From positions 4,531,501 through 4,595,500 of the forward strand of contig NZ_CP053708.1 of NCBI RefSeq assembly GCF_013201075.1: a stretch of DNA of 64,000 nt. Reading direction: 5' to 3'. Below, piece by piece: positions 9,335 through 18,447 of the stretch; within the stretch, counting starts at the first letter, position 1; each line of letters begins with the position of its first letter. A program made the position numbers and the translations under genes. Below the pieces are notes generated by a model. That model did not search any database. It was given only the letters and a program-made list of their open reading frames with translations, and was not told the origin of the DNA. The DNA is from Lichenicola cladoniae (GTDB taxonomy: Bacteria > Pseudomonadota > Alphaproteobacteria > Acetobacterales > Acetobacteraceae).

Positions 9335-9435
9335 GCGTCCATTATAATATGTCGGCGGGACAGATGGCACGTGGCCGGCCGGCCGACCAGGGCTGTGCCG
9401 GCATGAGCAAGCGCGGATGGCAGGGTGAGCAACGC

Positions 9436-10566
9436 ATGACCGGGACCTGGCCTGCCGGCAAAACGCCGGTGCCGATCGTGCCGGGCGTACACCTGCCGTT
9501 CACCGCGCCGTTGTTGAGCGGTGCACGAGGCCGCCTGCGGGATCGCTCCATCGACTACATCCTGCCCAACCCATCCGGCGGCCGTGGCGCCTATGTGGCG
9601 CTGTGGAGCATGGTGAGCGACTTCGCGACGCCGACCCTGCACGACACGATCCTGGCCGGGCGCCTCGTCGCATTGCCGAGCCTGACGCCGCCCCTGGTGC
9701 GCGCCGCCGCCCGCATCGTCGCCGCGGAGGGATATGCCGGGCGTGCCGCGGCGGTGGCGGCAGTCCGGGCGAAGGCCGCTCTGGATACGGAGGCGCTGCG
9801 GCTCTGGGCGAGCCTGCTGATGGCGCTGATCCGGCGCAGCGACATCCCGGCACACGAACAGTCACTGGTGCCAACCGGGTCGGCCGGGCTGGTGCCCAGC
9901 CAGGCGACCGATGGGTTCCCGGTCCTGGCGCAACGGCTCGGTTGGGATCCGGTGATGTTGTCGGCGGCACTCGAACAGCTCTCGACCGCCTTCGTCCCGA
10001 TCGCCCCCGGCATCGGCGACGCCGGGGGCGGGCGCATCCGGCGGCTGCTTGCCCTGCTGCAGGGCCTGCGCACGTCGCTGCGGGAAGAGCAGGCACACCA
10101 CACCATGCAGCAATCGGCGTGCCTCACGATGATCCTGAACCGGCTCGGGCAGTGCCTCGACCAGGCCGGGACGATACTCGTCTCGGCCGCAGCTGCATTG
10201 GCCGATCCGTCGGCACTGCTCGATCGCTGGCAGAAGAGCCCGTCGGCAGCGGTTGCTCCGATGTCGCTGCTCGAGGCCGGGCTCGACGGGTGGGACCGGA
10301 TCGGCCTGCTCTGGCTCGATGCACGAACCGTTTCCGCCCGGATCGGCCTGATCGATGAGTTCGGCCGGCTGGTGCCGCTGGCGGGATCGTCCCCGGTAAT
10401 CGACAGCGAGGGCATGCCGACGACCGAGCGGATCCCGGCAGTCCGGCCAAGGCCCGTCGCCGGCCACTCCGACCCGTCGCGGTCGAACCCGCTGCCGGCG
10501 GGATCGATCGAACGGAACGAGCGCATCAGGTGCGACGAGCTGGCCCTGGACGACGTGCATGGCTGA
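9436..10566 (+). CDS. Protein of unknown function, first gene of a coupled pair
   Basis: I do not recognise this 376-residue protein. It appears soluble and mostly helical, with no signal peptide or membrane segment. The N-terminal half is hydrophobic-helix rich (for example AAARIVAAEGYAGRAAAVAA). The middle holds ALLQGLRTSLREEQAHHTM and a possible coiled region. The last 70 residues are Pro/Ser/Arg rich and probably disordered. The chosen start is ATG 9436 behind AGGGTGAG; in-frame starts at 9403 and 9349 also exist. Its TGA overlaps the ATG of the next gene by eight bases, so the two are almost certainly co-translated. Codon and base use match the neighbours, which argues for a resident gene. 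Confidence 0.7.
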   Translation: MTGTWPAGKTPVPIVPGVHLPFTAPLLSGARGRLRDRSIDYILPNPSGGRGAYVALWSMVSDFATPTLHDTILAGRLVALPSLTPPLVRAAARIVAAEGYAGRAAAVAAVRAKAALDTEALRLWASLLMALIRRSDIPAHEQSLVPTGSAGLVPSQATDGFPVLAQRLGWDPVMLSAALEQLSTAFVPIAPGIGDAGGGRIRRLLALLQGLRTSLREEQAHHTMQQSACLTMILNRLGQCLDQAGTILVSAAAALADPSALLDRWQKSPSAAVAPMSLLEAGLDGWDRIGLLWLDARTVSARIGLIDEFGRLVPLAGSSPVIDSEGMPTTERIPAVRPRPVAGHSDPSRSNPLPAGSIERNERIRCDELALDDVHG

Positions 10567-11803
10567 TCGCGCAGGACGGGCCGGCAGCACCCGGGGCGAT
10601 ACCCTTCAAGCGTTGTCCGAGGAGTTGCGGCATGCGGACAACCCGAAGCTTCTCGAAATAACCCACATGATCGACCTCTTGCCCGAACGGGGGGCGGCGG
10701 ACCTGCTGCTGGCACCTGTGCGCAACCGGCTTGCCGGCCTGCGGCCGCCACGACAGGTGACCCGCGTCCGCCTGCTGTTCATGCCGTTCGATCCGGTGCT
10801 GGTCGCCGCCGGACACTGGAAGCCGGGCGACCTTGCCATCCCGCGTTCGATCATCAGGCCACTCAGCGCCCTGGTTCTCGACGAGGCGCCGTCGGTTGCC
10901 ATACCCGCAGCCGACGAGGCCGACGAAGCCGCACTGACACGCGCGGGCCGGCCGATCTGGGACGCGGTTGCCGTGCGATTGGCGAACTTCGTCATTCCCG
11001 AAAGCTGGGGCACGACGGCATGGCAGTCGGCGCATGGGCTGACCGTGCCGCTGGTCGGGCAGCTGATCGCGGTGATCCGGCTGGTCCTGAGCCGGGCGGC
11101 CGAGATCCGCTCGTTGCCGCCGCAATCCGACCCGGCCTCGGACCCGGCCATGTCGGCGTTGCTTTCGGATGCGGCACGGACCGGGCCGCTGGGCTGGGGG
11201 ATCATGCTGGCTCTGCTGCTGGACGCTTCGGCACCGGATAGGGTGGCCGCCGCCGCTCTGGCGCTCGCACGCGGCAACCGGTTCGCGGCCGTACTTCATG
11301 CCGGGCTGGATACCGCCGCGTCCGACGCCCTCGACCGGATGAAGACGGTGATCGACGATCCGGTGCCTCCCGATCTGCTCGATCCGAGCAGCCTGGAGGC
11401 CAGGCTCGCCCTGATCCGCCGCGTCGAGGCATTCGGGCGGCTGGCGCATCGTTCGCCGGTCGAGCAGAGACGCGTATCCGGCCTGCGCCAGGCCTTGTCG
11501 GCGGCGAACCGGCTGGCGTTCGAGCACACCCTGCGGGCACGGTTGCCGGGCGCTGAAACAACCGCGTCCGAGCTGACCAGCTCCGCCCGGATCGGCACGC
11601 TCGAGGCCGGGGCCCGCCATCTGCGCCGCTTCGCACAGGCGGCGTCCAGGCTCGGCGACGGCGAGCAGTACGAGCGCCTGCTCCAGGAGGCGGCATCGCG
11701 CTATGCCGGCGCCGACCCGTCATTCACTACCGCCGACCGGATGCGCCTGACCGAATTGCTGATCGGCAGCGACAAGGCGGCGCGGGCGTTCGGCATTGCC
11801 TGA
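10559..11803 (+). CDS. Protein of unknown function, second gene of a coupled pair
   Basis: This 414-residue protein is not recognised. It looks like an all-helical soluble protein with many Ala/Leu/Arg helices, such as LLLDASAPDRVAAAALALARG and the C-terminal GARHLRRFAQAASRLGDGEQY. Helical-repeat architecture is possible. There is no signal peptide, and no catalytic motif stands out. PRQVTRVRLLFMPFDPVLV (about residues 62-80) is the most beta-rich, motif-like segment. It starts inside the stop region of the preceding gene (ATG 10559, eight-base overlap), which implies a joint function and perhaps a complex. Nothing downstream in the same direction is obviously related. Confidence 0.7.
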   Translation: MADRAGRAGSTRGDTLQALSEELRHADNPKLLEITHMIDLLPERGAADLLLAPVRNRLAGLRPPRQVTRVRLLFMPFDPVLVAAGHWKPGDLAIPRSIIRPLSALVLDEAPSVAIPAADEADEAALTRAGRPIWDAVAVRLANFVIPESWGTTAWQSAHGLTVPLVGQLIAVIRLVLSRAAEIRSLPPQSDPASDPAMSALLSDAARTGPLGWGIMLALLLDASAPDRVAAAALALARGNRFAAVLHAGLDTAASDALDRMKTVIDDPVPPDLLDPSSLEARLALIRRVEAFGRLAHRSPVEQRRVSGLRQALSAANRLAFEHTLRARLPGAETTASELTSSARIGTLEAGARHLRRFAQAASRLGDGEQYERLLQEAASRYAGADPSFTTADRMRLTELLIGSDKAARAFGIA

Positions 11804-11913
11804 CCATTGCATTCGCGTCGTCGCCGGTGCCGACCGTCGAACCGGATGCGGGTTGAAGGCTTCTCTCGGACATGGCCTTGACCAAGACGATGCCGCGCAG
11901 GAGCCTGGACGTC

Positions 11914-12714
11914 ATGACGCCTCTCGCATCGAACACCGGCATGGTCGACCCGGACCAGCCCGACCCGCGGATCGGCGCGGCACTGGACCATATTCGCAAC
12001 CGGATCGCGCACGCTGCACGGGAAAGCGGACGTGATCCTGCCGGCGTGACGCTGGTGGCGGTTTCCAAGACCCATCCCGCCTCGGCGGTGGCGGCGGCAC
12101 TGGCATTCGGCCAGATCGTGTTCGGCGAGAACCGTGTGCAGGAAGCCCAGGGCAAGTTCCCCGAACTGCGGACTGCACGATCCGGGCGCGGCGAGCCCGG
12201 TCCGCTGCTGCACCTGATCGGTCCGCTGCAGACCAACAAGGTCGCGGATGCAGTGCAGCTTGCCGACGTGATCGAGACGCTGGACCGCCCACGCCTGGCG
12301 GACGCGATCGAGGCAGCTGCACAGAAGGCCGGCCGCATGCCGGAGTTGCTGATCCAGGTGAATATCGGCGAGGAACCGCAGAAGGCCGGCATCGCGCCGG
12401 ACCAGGCCGACCACTTCATCGAAGCCTGCCACCGGCGCTTCGGCGACGCCCTCACCGGGCTGATGGCGATCCCGCCGGCCGATATCGATCCGGCGCCGTT
12501 CTTTCGCCGGCTGGTGGCCATGGCGGACCGGCACGGACTGGCCCGGCGCTCGATGGGCATGTCGGGCGATTTCGAGCAGGCAATCGCGATGGGAGCGACC
12601 TCGGTCCGGATCGGGACCGCGATCTTCGGCGGCCGGCCGGCCCCGGCATCGACTGCTTCGCCGGACACAATGCCGGCCGGCTCCGGAAGCCGGCTTGCGT
12701 CGCTGCCGGACTAG
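11914..12714 (+). CDS. YggS-family pyridoxal-phosphate homeostasis protein
   Basis: This is a PLP-binding TIM-barrel protein of the YggS/PROSC family (266 residues), which buffers PLP and affects amino and keto acid balance. Motifs are VSKTHPA with the PLP lysine, FGENRVQEA, HLIGPLQTNK, VNIGEEPQKAG, GLMAI and MGMSGDFEQAIAMGATSVRIGTAIFG. I chose ATG 11914 with GGAG nine bases upstream; ATG 11872 and ATG 11941 are alternatives. The usual proC neighbour is absent. Some 60 bases separate it from kup in the same direction. Confidence 0.92.
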   Translation: MTPLASNTGMVDPDQPDPRIGAALDHIRNRIAHAARESGRDPAGVTLVAVSKTHPASAVAAALAFGQIVFGENRVQEAQGKFPELRTARSGRGEPGPLLHLIGPLQTNKVADAVQLADVIETLDRPRLADAIEAAAQKAGRMPELLIQVNIGEEPQKAGIAPDQADHFIEACHRRFGDALTGLMAIPPADIDPAPFFRRLVAMADRHGLARRSMGMSGDFEQAIAMGATSVRIGTAIFGGRPAPASTASPDTMPAGSGSRLASLPD

Positions 12715-12774
12715 GTCGTATGGGGCTGCGTCGGGCACCAAATCGAACGGGCCCCAGGGCCGGAGCGTGGCTGG

Positions 12775-14763
12775 ATGAGTGATGTCGCCGGAGCTTCTGG
12801 CGCGGCCCCGTCTGGCTCTGCCACTGGCGGCGCCGCGGCCGGTGTTCATGACAGTACGACCGAGCCGGCACCCGGTACCGGTCATGGCGGGAAGCGCAAT
12901 CGTGCCGTCACGATCGGCTCGCTGCTCGCGGTGCTGGGCGTCGTTTACGGCGATATCGGCACAAGCCCGCTCTATGCGCTGAAGGCCACGCTGCAGATCG
13001 TCAGCCCGCATGCGAATGCGGTCACCCGCTGGGAGGTGCTCGGCCTCGAGAGCCTGATCTTCTGGTCGCTGGTCCTTGTCGTCACCATCAAATACGTCAC
13101 GTTGATCATGCGTGCGGACAATAACGGCGAGGGCGGCATCCTGGCGCTGATGGCGCTTGCCCAGCGCGTGTCCCCCGGGCCGCAGATGCGGCGCATCCTC
13201 GGCTTCGTTGGCATCATCGGCGCCTGTCTGTTCTTCGGCGACGGAACCATCACGCCGGCGATCTCCGTGCTGTCGGCGGTCGAGGGGCTCGAGGTCAGCA
13301 TGCCCAGCGCCGCCGAGGTGGTGCTGCCGATCGCCGTTGTGGTCATCGTGGCGCTGTTCAGCATGCAGTGGCGCGGGACCGGCAGCGTCGGCCGGATATT
13401 CGGGCCGATCATGCTGCTCTGGTTCGTCAGCATCGGCATCCTTGGTGCAGTTCAGGTGGCGCGGTTTCCCTTCGTGCTGCAGGCGCTGCTGCCGCATCAC
13501 GCCGCGATCTTCATCTGGCACCATGGTTGGCTCGCCTTCGTCGCACTCGGCGCGGTGGTGCTGGCGGTGACCGGTGCCGAGGCGCTTTATGCCGACATGG
13601 GCCATTTCGGGCGCAGGCCGATCAGGGTCGCCTGGCTCGGCCTCGTCCTGCCCGCGCTGGCCCTCAACTATCTTGGCCAGGGCGCACTCATCATCGAGCA
13701 TCCGGGCGCGATGGCGAACCCGTTCTTCCTGCTGTGCCCGCACTGGCTGCGCCTGCCGATGGTCATCCTGGCTACAATGGCCACCGTCATCGCCAGCCAG
13801 GCGATGATCACCGGCGCCTACTCCATCGCCCGCCAGATGGTGCAGCTCGGCTACTTCCCGCGGATGCGCGTGCTGCACACCAATGCCGACGAGGAAGGCC
13901 AGATCTATGTGCCACAGGTGAACTGGGCGCTGCTGGTCGGCGTGCTGGTGCTGGTGCTGTCGTTCCGGTCCTCGGATGCGCTGGCCTCCGCCTACGGCAT
14001 CGCGGTGACCGGCACCTTCATGTGCACCTGCGTGCTGGCGATGGTGGTATTCCGCCGGATCTACCGCTGGTCGAAGTTCGCCGCCCTGGGGACGTTCGGC
14101 ACCTTCTTCGTGATCGACGGCGTCTTCTTTGCCGCCAATGCACTCAAGATCCCGCAGGGCGGCTGGGTGCCTTTAATGCTTGGCACGGTGCTGGCCACCC
14201 TGATGACGACATGGAAAACCGGTCGCGGCCTGATCCTGGCGCGCTGGAAGCAGGACAGCCTGCCGCTCGCCTCGTTCCTGGCGCGCCTGCCGCAGTCGCG
14301 CACCCTGCGCGTGCCCGGCATCGCCATCTTCCTGACAGCGAACGCCGACTTCGTCCCGGCCTCGCTGCTGCACAACCTGAAGCATAACAAGGTGCTGCAC
14401 GAGCGCATCCTGTTCGTCACCGCCCAGAACCTGGACCAGCCGGAAGCCGACGCCGGCGGCCGCATGATGGTCGAGGAGATGGCGCCGGGGATCCACCGGG
14501 TGACGCTTCGGTACGGCTTCATGGAAAGCCCGAACCTGCCGCGTGCGCTCGAGGAGCTTCGCGCGCACGGCGTCGCGTTCGACCCGATGCAGGCGTCCTA
14601 CTTCGTCAACCGCGAAGTTCTCGTGCGGGCGGCGATCCCGAAGATGCCGCTCTGGCGGATGTCGCTGTTCCTGGTCATGGCGCGCAACGCGGTGCCGGCG
14701 ATCGAATTCTTTCGTATTCCGTCCGATCGCGTGGTGGAGCTCGGCGTCCGCGTCGCCATCTGA
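12775..14763 (+). CDS. kup: Kup-type potassium uptake protein
   Basis: This is a proton-coupled potassium transporter of the KUP/HAK family in the inner membrane (662 residues). The N-terminal signature [16 protein letters not shown] falls at about residues 49-64. About twelve membrane helices follow to residue 450, with [14 protein letters not shown] and [14 protein letters not shown] as conserved family segments. A C-terminal cytoplasmic domain (about 480-662) includes [17 protein letters not shown]. The N-terminal 35 residues are Gly/Ala/Thr rich and variable. HemW starts six bases after its stop. Confidence 0.95.
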   Translation: MSDVAGASGAAPSGSATGGAAAGVHDSTTEPAPGTGHGGKRNRAVTIGSLLAVLGVVYGDIGTSPLYALKATLQIVSPHANAVTRWEVLGLESLIFWSLVLVVTIKYVTLIMRADNNGEGGILALMALAQRVSPGPQMRRILGFVGIIGACLFFGDGTITPAISVLSAVEGLEVSMPSAAEVVLPIAVVVIVALFSMQWRGTGSVGRIFGPIMLLWFVSIGILGAVQVARFPFVLQALLPHHAAIFIWHHGWLAFVALGAVVLAVTGAEALYADMGHFGRRPIRVAWLGLVLPALALNYLGQGALIIEHPGAMANPFFLLCPHWLRLPMVILATMATVIASQAMITGAYSIARQMVQLGYFPRMRVLHTNADEEGQIYVPQVNWALLVGVLVLVLSFRSSDALASAYGIAVTGTFMCTCVLAMVVFRRIYRWSKFAALGTFGTFFVIDGVFFAANALKIPQGGWVPLMLGTVLATLMTTWKTGRGLILARWKQDSLPLASFLARLPQSRTLRVPGIAIFLTANADFVPASLLHNLKHNKVLHERILFVTAQNLDQPEADAGGRMMVEEMAPGIHRVTLRYGFMESPNLPRALEELRAHGVAFDPMQASYFVNREVLVRAAIPKMPLWRMSLFLVMARNAVPAIEFFRIPSDRVVELGVRVAI

Positions 14764-14768
14764 CCGGA

Positions 14769-15944
14769 ATGGGTCTCGCCCTCTACATCCACTGGCCGTT
14801 CTGCCTGGCCAAATGTCCCTATTGCGACTTCAACAGCCATGTCCGGGACGCCATCCCGCAGGCCCGGTTCGCCCGGGCCCTTCGTACCGAGCTCGCGACC
14901 GAGGCTGCGCGGCTGGGCCGCCGGCCGCTCTCGTCGATCTTTTTCGGTGGCGGCACCCCGAGCCTGATGGAGCCGCAGACGGTCGCCGACCTGATCGCCG
15001 ATGCCTGCCGCCTGTTCGAGCCGATGCCGGACCTGGAAATCACCCTCGAAGCCAATCCGACCAGCGTCGAGCTCGGCAAGCTGAACGGCTTCCGGGCGGC
15101 CGGGGTGAACCGGATCTCGCTCGGCGTGCAGAGCCTGGAGGCCGAGGCGCTGCGGATGCTGGGGCGCGAGCACTCCGCCACGCAGGCGGTCGCGGCCCTG
15201 GAAACGGCGCGCGCCATATTCCCGCGCATCTCGTTCGACCTTATCTATGCAAGGCCCGGCCAGACCGTCGAAGCCTGGCGCACGGAACTCGACCGCGCGC
15301 TGGCCTTGGCCTCGGACCATCTCTCGCTCTACCAGCTGACCATCGAGCCCGGCACCCGCTTCGAGGCGCTGCATCGGCAGGGGCTGATCGCGATGCCGGA
15401 CGAGGAACTCGGCGCCGCGCTGTATGAGGAGACCGCCGAGGTGGCCGCCCGACACGGTCTGCTCGCCTACGAGGTCTCGAACTATGCCCGGCCCGGTTCG
15501 GAAAGCCGGCACAACCTCGCCTACTGGCGCTACGCCGATTATGTCGGCATCGGCCCCGGCGCGCACGGCCGCATCACGCTGCCGGACGTCGAGGGTGGAG
15601 CTCCCGCGCCATCGCCTGCCATCTATGCGACGCGCCGGCACCGTGCTCCGGAACCGTGGGCGGAGCGGGTCGAACGGCTGGGCCACGGCCTTACCGACGA
15701 GACGCGGCTGATCGCACCGGAGCCGGCGCGCGAAATGCTGCTGATGGGGCTGCGCCTTTCCGAGGGAATCGACGCCGCGCGTTTCGCCGCCCGCACCGGC
15801 ACCACGTTGATCGATGCGGTCGAGCCGGTGATCCTCGAGGCGGCGATCGAGGAGGATTATCTCCGGTGGCACGATGGTTGCCTCGTGGCGACCTCGGCCG
15901 GACGGCTTCGGCTGGAGGCGCTCCTCGGAGCGCTGGTGCGTTAG
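14769..15944 (+). CDS. hemW: Radical SAM protein HemW
   Basis: HemW-family radical SAM protein (391 residues), related to oxygen-independent coproporphyrinogen oxidase HemN but thought to act as a heme chaperone for respiratory enzymes. The 4Fe-4S motif is Cys12-x3-Cys16-x2-Cys19 in FCLAKCPYCDF. SIFFGGGTPSLM is the SAM-binding GGGTP segment, NRISLGVQSL follows, and the C-terminal HemN_C domain spans about 310-385. The heme-binding role is family knowledge. Its close link to kup rather than rdgB is a local arrangement. A heme chaperone fits a genome with the multiheme respiratory cluster seen later in this window. Confidence 0.92.
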   Translation: MGLALYIHWPFCLAKCPYCDFNSHVRDAIPQARFARALRTELATEAARLGRRPLSSIFFGGGTPSLMEPQTVADLIADACRLFEPMPDLEITLEANPTSVELGKLNGFRAAGVNRISLGVQSLEAEALRMLGREHSATQAVAALETARAIFPRISFDLIYARPGQTVEAWRTELDRALALASDHLSLYQLTIEPGTRFEALHRQGLIAMPDEELGAALYEETAEVAARHGLLAYEVSNYARPGSESRHNLAYWRYADYVGIGPGAHGRITLPDVEGGAPAPSPAIYATRRHRAPEPWAERVERLGHGLTDETRLIAPEPAREMLLMGLRLSEGIDAARFAARTGTTLIDAVEPVILEAAIEEDYLRWHDGCLVATSAGRLRLEALLGALVR

Positions 15945-15954
15945 GGGATAATCG

Positions 15955-17064
15955 GTGGTTCGGACGAGTTTGATGACCGGAGTTCTGGTGGCGGGGATTG
16001 TTGCGGGGCTTATGGCTGGCGTCGCGACGCCGGCGGCGCATGCAGCGGCCCCGATCTATGTCATCGAGGATAACGACTTCCTGGGCCCCGGCGGCTCGGA
16101 CGTTCAATCGGCGCTGCCGCTGCTCGCCAACCCCGACGTCACGCTGCTCGGCCTGACCGTCGCGACCGGCGACGCCTGGGAAAATGCCGAGGCCGCCCAT
16201 ATCCTGCGCTTCCTCGAGATCGCCGGCCGGCCGGACGTGCCGGTCGCCGACGGCGCGGTCTATCCGCTGGTCAACAGCGTCGCCCGCATGCGCGAATGGG
16301 AGCATCGGTTCGGGCCGATCCAGTGGAAGGGCGCCTGGGGAGAGACCGGCTCGATCGACCACATCCCGGCGGTCGAGCCGCCGATCGGTCCGTTGAAGGC
16401 CGGCGCGCCTCATATCCACACCATCGCCGAGCCGGCGGCCCTGTTCCTGATCCGCCAGGTGCACGCGCATCCGCACCAGGTGACGATCGTCGAGGCCGGG
16501 CCGATGACCAACCTCGCCCTCGCCATCCGCCTCGACCCGACCTTCGCCGCCACCGCGAAGCAGCTGGTGTTCATGGGCGCGCTGATCGACACCAACATGA
16601 TGGCGGTGACCGGCAACGCGGACTTCGCCTCCGACTTCAACTTCATCTTCGATCCGGAAGCGGCCCACATCGTGCTCACCGCCGACTGGCCGAAAATCGT
16701 CTCCCTCGGCAACGTGTCGAACGGCGTGATGATGACGCCCGCGCTGATGGACCGGATCGCCGCGGTCAAGACGCCGCTCACCACCTACCTCAAGCAGTAT
16801 TTCGCGCCGCTGCCGCTGTGGGACGAGATGGCCGGGGCCGTCGCAGTCGATCCGTCCCTGATCACGAAGTCGGTCGATGCAATCATGGACGTGGACCTGA
16901 CCGATGGGGTGAATTATGGCCATGCGCATGTCTGGACCGCCGCGTTGGCTCCGAAGGGGATGGGCCTGCGTGCCGTCACGATCGTGCAGGACATCGACAC
17001 CAAACGGTTCGTGGACGGCTTCGTGAAGGACGCGCAGTTCACCCCGCCCCATCCGACACACTGA
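15955..17064 (+). CDS. Exported nucleoside hydrolase-like protein
   Basis: This 369-residue protein belongs to the inosine-uridine nucleoside hydrolase superfamily, which cleaves N-glycosidic bonds. The first 30 residues form a signal peptide ending TPAAHA, so it is probably periplasmic. The classical Ca-binding DxDPGxDD loop is replaced by EDNDFLGPGGSD (about residues 37-48), an expanded version that lacks the second Asp of the final DD pair. VGPMTNLALA-like text (EAGPMTNLALAIRLDP) and ADFASDFNFIFDPEAA are conserved downstream blocks. GTG 15955 is chosen as start, preceded by AGGGGA. A signal peptide on this family suggests salvage of external nucleosides (inference). Confidence 0.82.
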   Translation: MVRTSLMTGVLVAGIVAGLMAGVATPAAHAAAPIYVIEDNDFLGPGGSDVQSALPLLANPDVTLLGLTVATGDAWENAEAAHILRFLEIAGRPDVPVADGAVYPLVNSVARMREWEHRFGPIQWKGAWGETGSIDHIPAVEPPIGPLKAGAPHIHTIAEPAALFLIRQVHAHPHQVTIVEAGPMTNLALAIRLDPTFAATAKQLVFMGALIDTNMMAVTGNADFASDFNFIFDPEAAHIVLTADWPKIVSLGNVSNGVMMTPALMDRIAAVKTPLTTYLKQYFAPLPLWDEMAGAVAVDPSLITKSVDAIMDVDLTDGVNYGHAHVWTAALAPKGMGLRAVTIVQDIDTKRFVDGFVKDAQFTPPHPTH

Positions 17065-17075
17065 CGGGAGCGCTC

Positions 17076-17792
17076 ATGACCAACGATGCAGCATCGGCCA
17101 GCGGCGAAGGCCGGACCGCCCTTCTGGTCGGCACCTCGCGAGGGCTAGGCCTCGGGTTGGTGCAGCAGCACCTCGCGCGCGGCTGGCGGGTGATCGCCAC
17201 CGTGCGCGACCACTCGCCCGCGCTGCAGGCGCTGGCCGAACAGGCGGGCGACCGGCTCTCGATCGAGATCCTGGACATCAACCTGCCGGCACAACTCGAG
17301 AGCCTCGGCCAGCGTCTTGCGGGCACCCGGCTCGACCTGCTGTTCGTGATCGCTGGCGTGGCACACGACCCGGCGCAGACAATCGGCACGATCGCGGACG
17401 ACGAGTTCATCCACATCCTGCGCACCAACACGCTGAGCCCGATGCGTGTGGTGGAACGGCTCGAGGCACTGGTGCCGTCGTCCGGCACGATCGCGGTCAT
17501 GTCGTCCAGCCTCGGCAGCATCTCCCTGAACGAGTCCGGGGGCTACGAAACCTACCGCGCCAGCAAGGCGGCACTGGACATGCTGCTCCGATCGGTTGCC
17601 GCACGACGCAGCAAGAGCCGGCGCACCTTCCTGGCGGTTGATCCCGGCTGGGTGCGCACCGACATGGGTGGTCCGGACGCAACTCTCGACGTGGACACCA
17701 GCACCATCGGCATGACCGACATGCTGGAAGCCCGGCGCGGCACCCCGGGCGTGTTCTTCGTGACCTATCGCAACGAGGAGCTGGGCTGGTAG
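17076..17792 (+). CDS. Short-chain dehydrogenase/reductase
   Basis: This is a classical SDR with Rossmann fold (238 residues). The cofactor motif is VGTSRGLGLGL, with Ser/Arg after the first Gly suggesting NADP preference. SSSLGSIS carries the catalytic Ser, and YETYRASKAAL the Tyr-x3-Lys. DPGWVRTDMGG is the usual post-catalytic segment. The NNAG motif is degenerate (FVIAGVA). ATG 17076 lies five bases after GGGAG and 11 bases past the nucleoside hydrolase stop, so the two are likely co-transcribed. Substrate unknown; the sequence resembles the C-factor/CsgA-like branch of short SDRs. Confidence 0.88.
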   Translation: MTNDAASASGEGRTALLVGTSRGLGLGLVQQHLARGWRVIATVRDHSPALQALAEQAGDRLSIEILDINLPAQLESLGQRLAGTRLDLLFVIAGVAHDPAQTIGTIADDEFIHILRTNTLSPMRVVERLEALVPSSGTIAVMSSSLGSISLNESGGYETYRASKAALDMLLRSVAARRSKSRRTFLAVDPGWVRTDMGGPDATLDVDTSTIGMTDMLEARRGTPGVFFVTYRNEELGW

Positions 17793-17817
17793 TCCAGCTT
17801 CCGCCCGGGGCCTCCGC

Positions 17818-18249
17818 ATGGCGCTGAACCTGATCAAGCTGGCCGTCGGCGTCGCCACGCCGGAAGCCCTGGCCGAGCGCCAGGCCATGCGGTCGCACGA
17901 GACCGGCGCCCATGACGGGCGACCGTTCTTTCGCACCCGCAGCTTCCCGCGCCGCGCCGCCGAAGTGCTGGATGGCGGCTCGATCTACTGGGTCACGGCC
18001 GGGATGCTGCTGTGCCGGCAGGAAATCCACGACATCGTCCAGGACCGGCGCGACGACGGCACGCCCTGCACCGGCGTCGTGCTGCATGCGTCGATCGTTC
18101 CCGTGGTGCCACGCGCGGTCCGGGCCTTCCAGGGCTGGCGGTATCTCACGGAACCCGACGCACCGGTCGACCTGGTCGGGAACCCGGCAACCGGCGATGA
18201 ACTGCCGCTCGCGCTGCGCCGTGAGTTGCTGGCGCTTTGCCTGCTTTGA
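17818..18249 (+). CDS. DUF1489 family protein
   Basis: This 143-residue protein matches the alphaproteobacterial DUF1489 pattern: it starts MALNLIKLAVGV, has the block FRTRSFPRRAAEVLDGGSIYWVTAGMLLCRQ, and ends LPLALRRELLALCLL. The function is not established in what I know. It is probably cytoplasmic. It lies 25 bases after the SDR gene and may be the last gene of that transcript. A palindromic repeat starts eight bases after its stop. Confidence 0.85.
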   Translation: MALNLIKLAVGVATPEALAERQAMRSHETGAHDGRPFFRTRSFPRRAAEVLDGGSIYWVTAGMLLCRQEIHDIVQDRRDDGTPCTGVVLHASIVPVVPRAVRAFQGWRYLTEPDAPVDLVGNPATGDELPLALRRELLALCLL

Positions 18250-18256
18250 GGGAAGG

Positions 18257-18299
18257 CCAGGGGCCCTGCCCCTGGACCCCGCCAAAGGCTGGCCTTTGG
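18257..18299. repeat. REP-like element of two adjacent palindromes
   Basis: Two near-perfect hairpins stand side by side after the DUF1489 stop. CCAGGGGC (18257-18264) pairs with GCCCCTGG (18268-18275) across a 3-base loop, and CCAAAGGC (18282-18289) pairs with GCCTTTGG (18292-18299) across 2 bases. This composition is like the dispersed palindromic repeats common in Acetobacteraceae genomes (recollection, not checked). It may also stop or stabilise the upstream transcript. The rest of 18250-18447 shows nothing further. Confidence 0.6.
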
Positions 18300-18447
18300 G
18301 ATCTGCTTGCAAGGTTGGCGGGTTGCGGCCCTGGATCAACGAACGGCGGCAAGTGACTGTGGCTGATCGGCAAGTGTGGCCGGGATTCGCTGCCGGGTTG
18401 CACGCACTGGTTGATTAGGAGGCGCCGGTTCGCCACGATGCCGGATC

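Noticed and set aside
9339-9352. TATAAT-like sequence near the rsmB start
   Set aside because: It lies about ten bases from the ATG on the minus strand and has no -35 partner at proper spacing on either strand.
11701-13878. A 725-codon minus-strand open frame across yggS and kup
   Set aside because: It is an antisense shadow rich in His, Arg, Gln and Asp, with no domain. The plus strand encodes two clear conserved proteins.
17912-18418. Alternative frame over DUF1489 as a separate gene
   Set aside because: The other frame matches DUF1489 along its whole length; this one is Ser/Arg/Cys rich.
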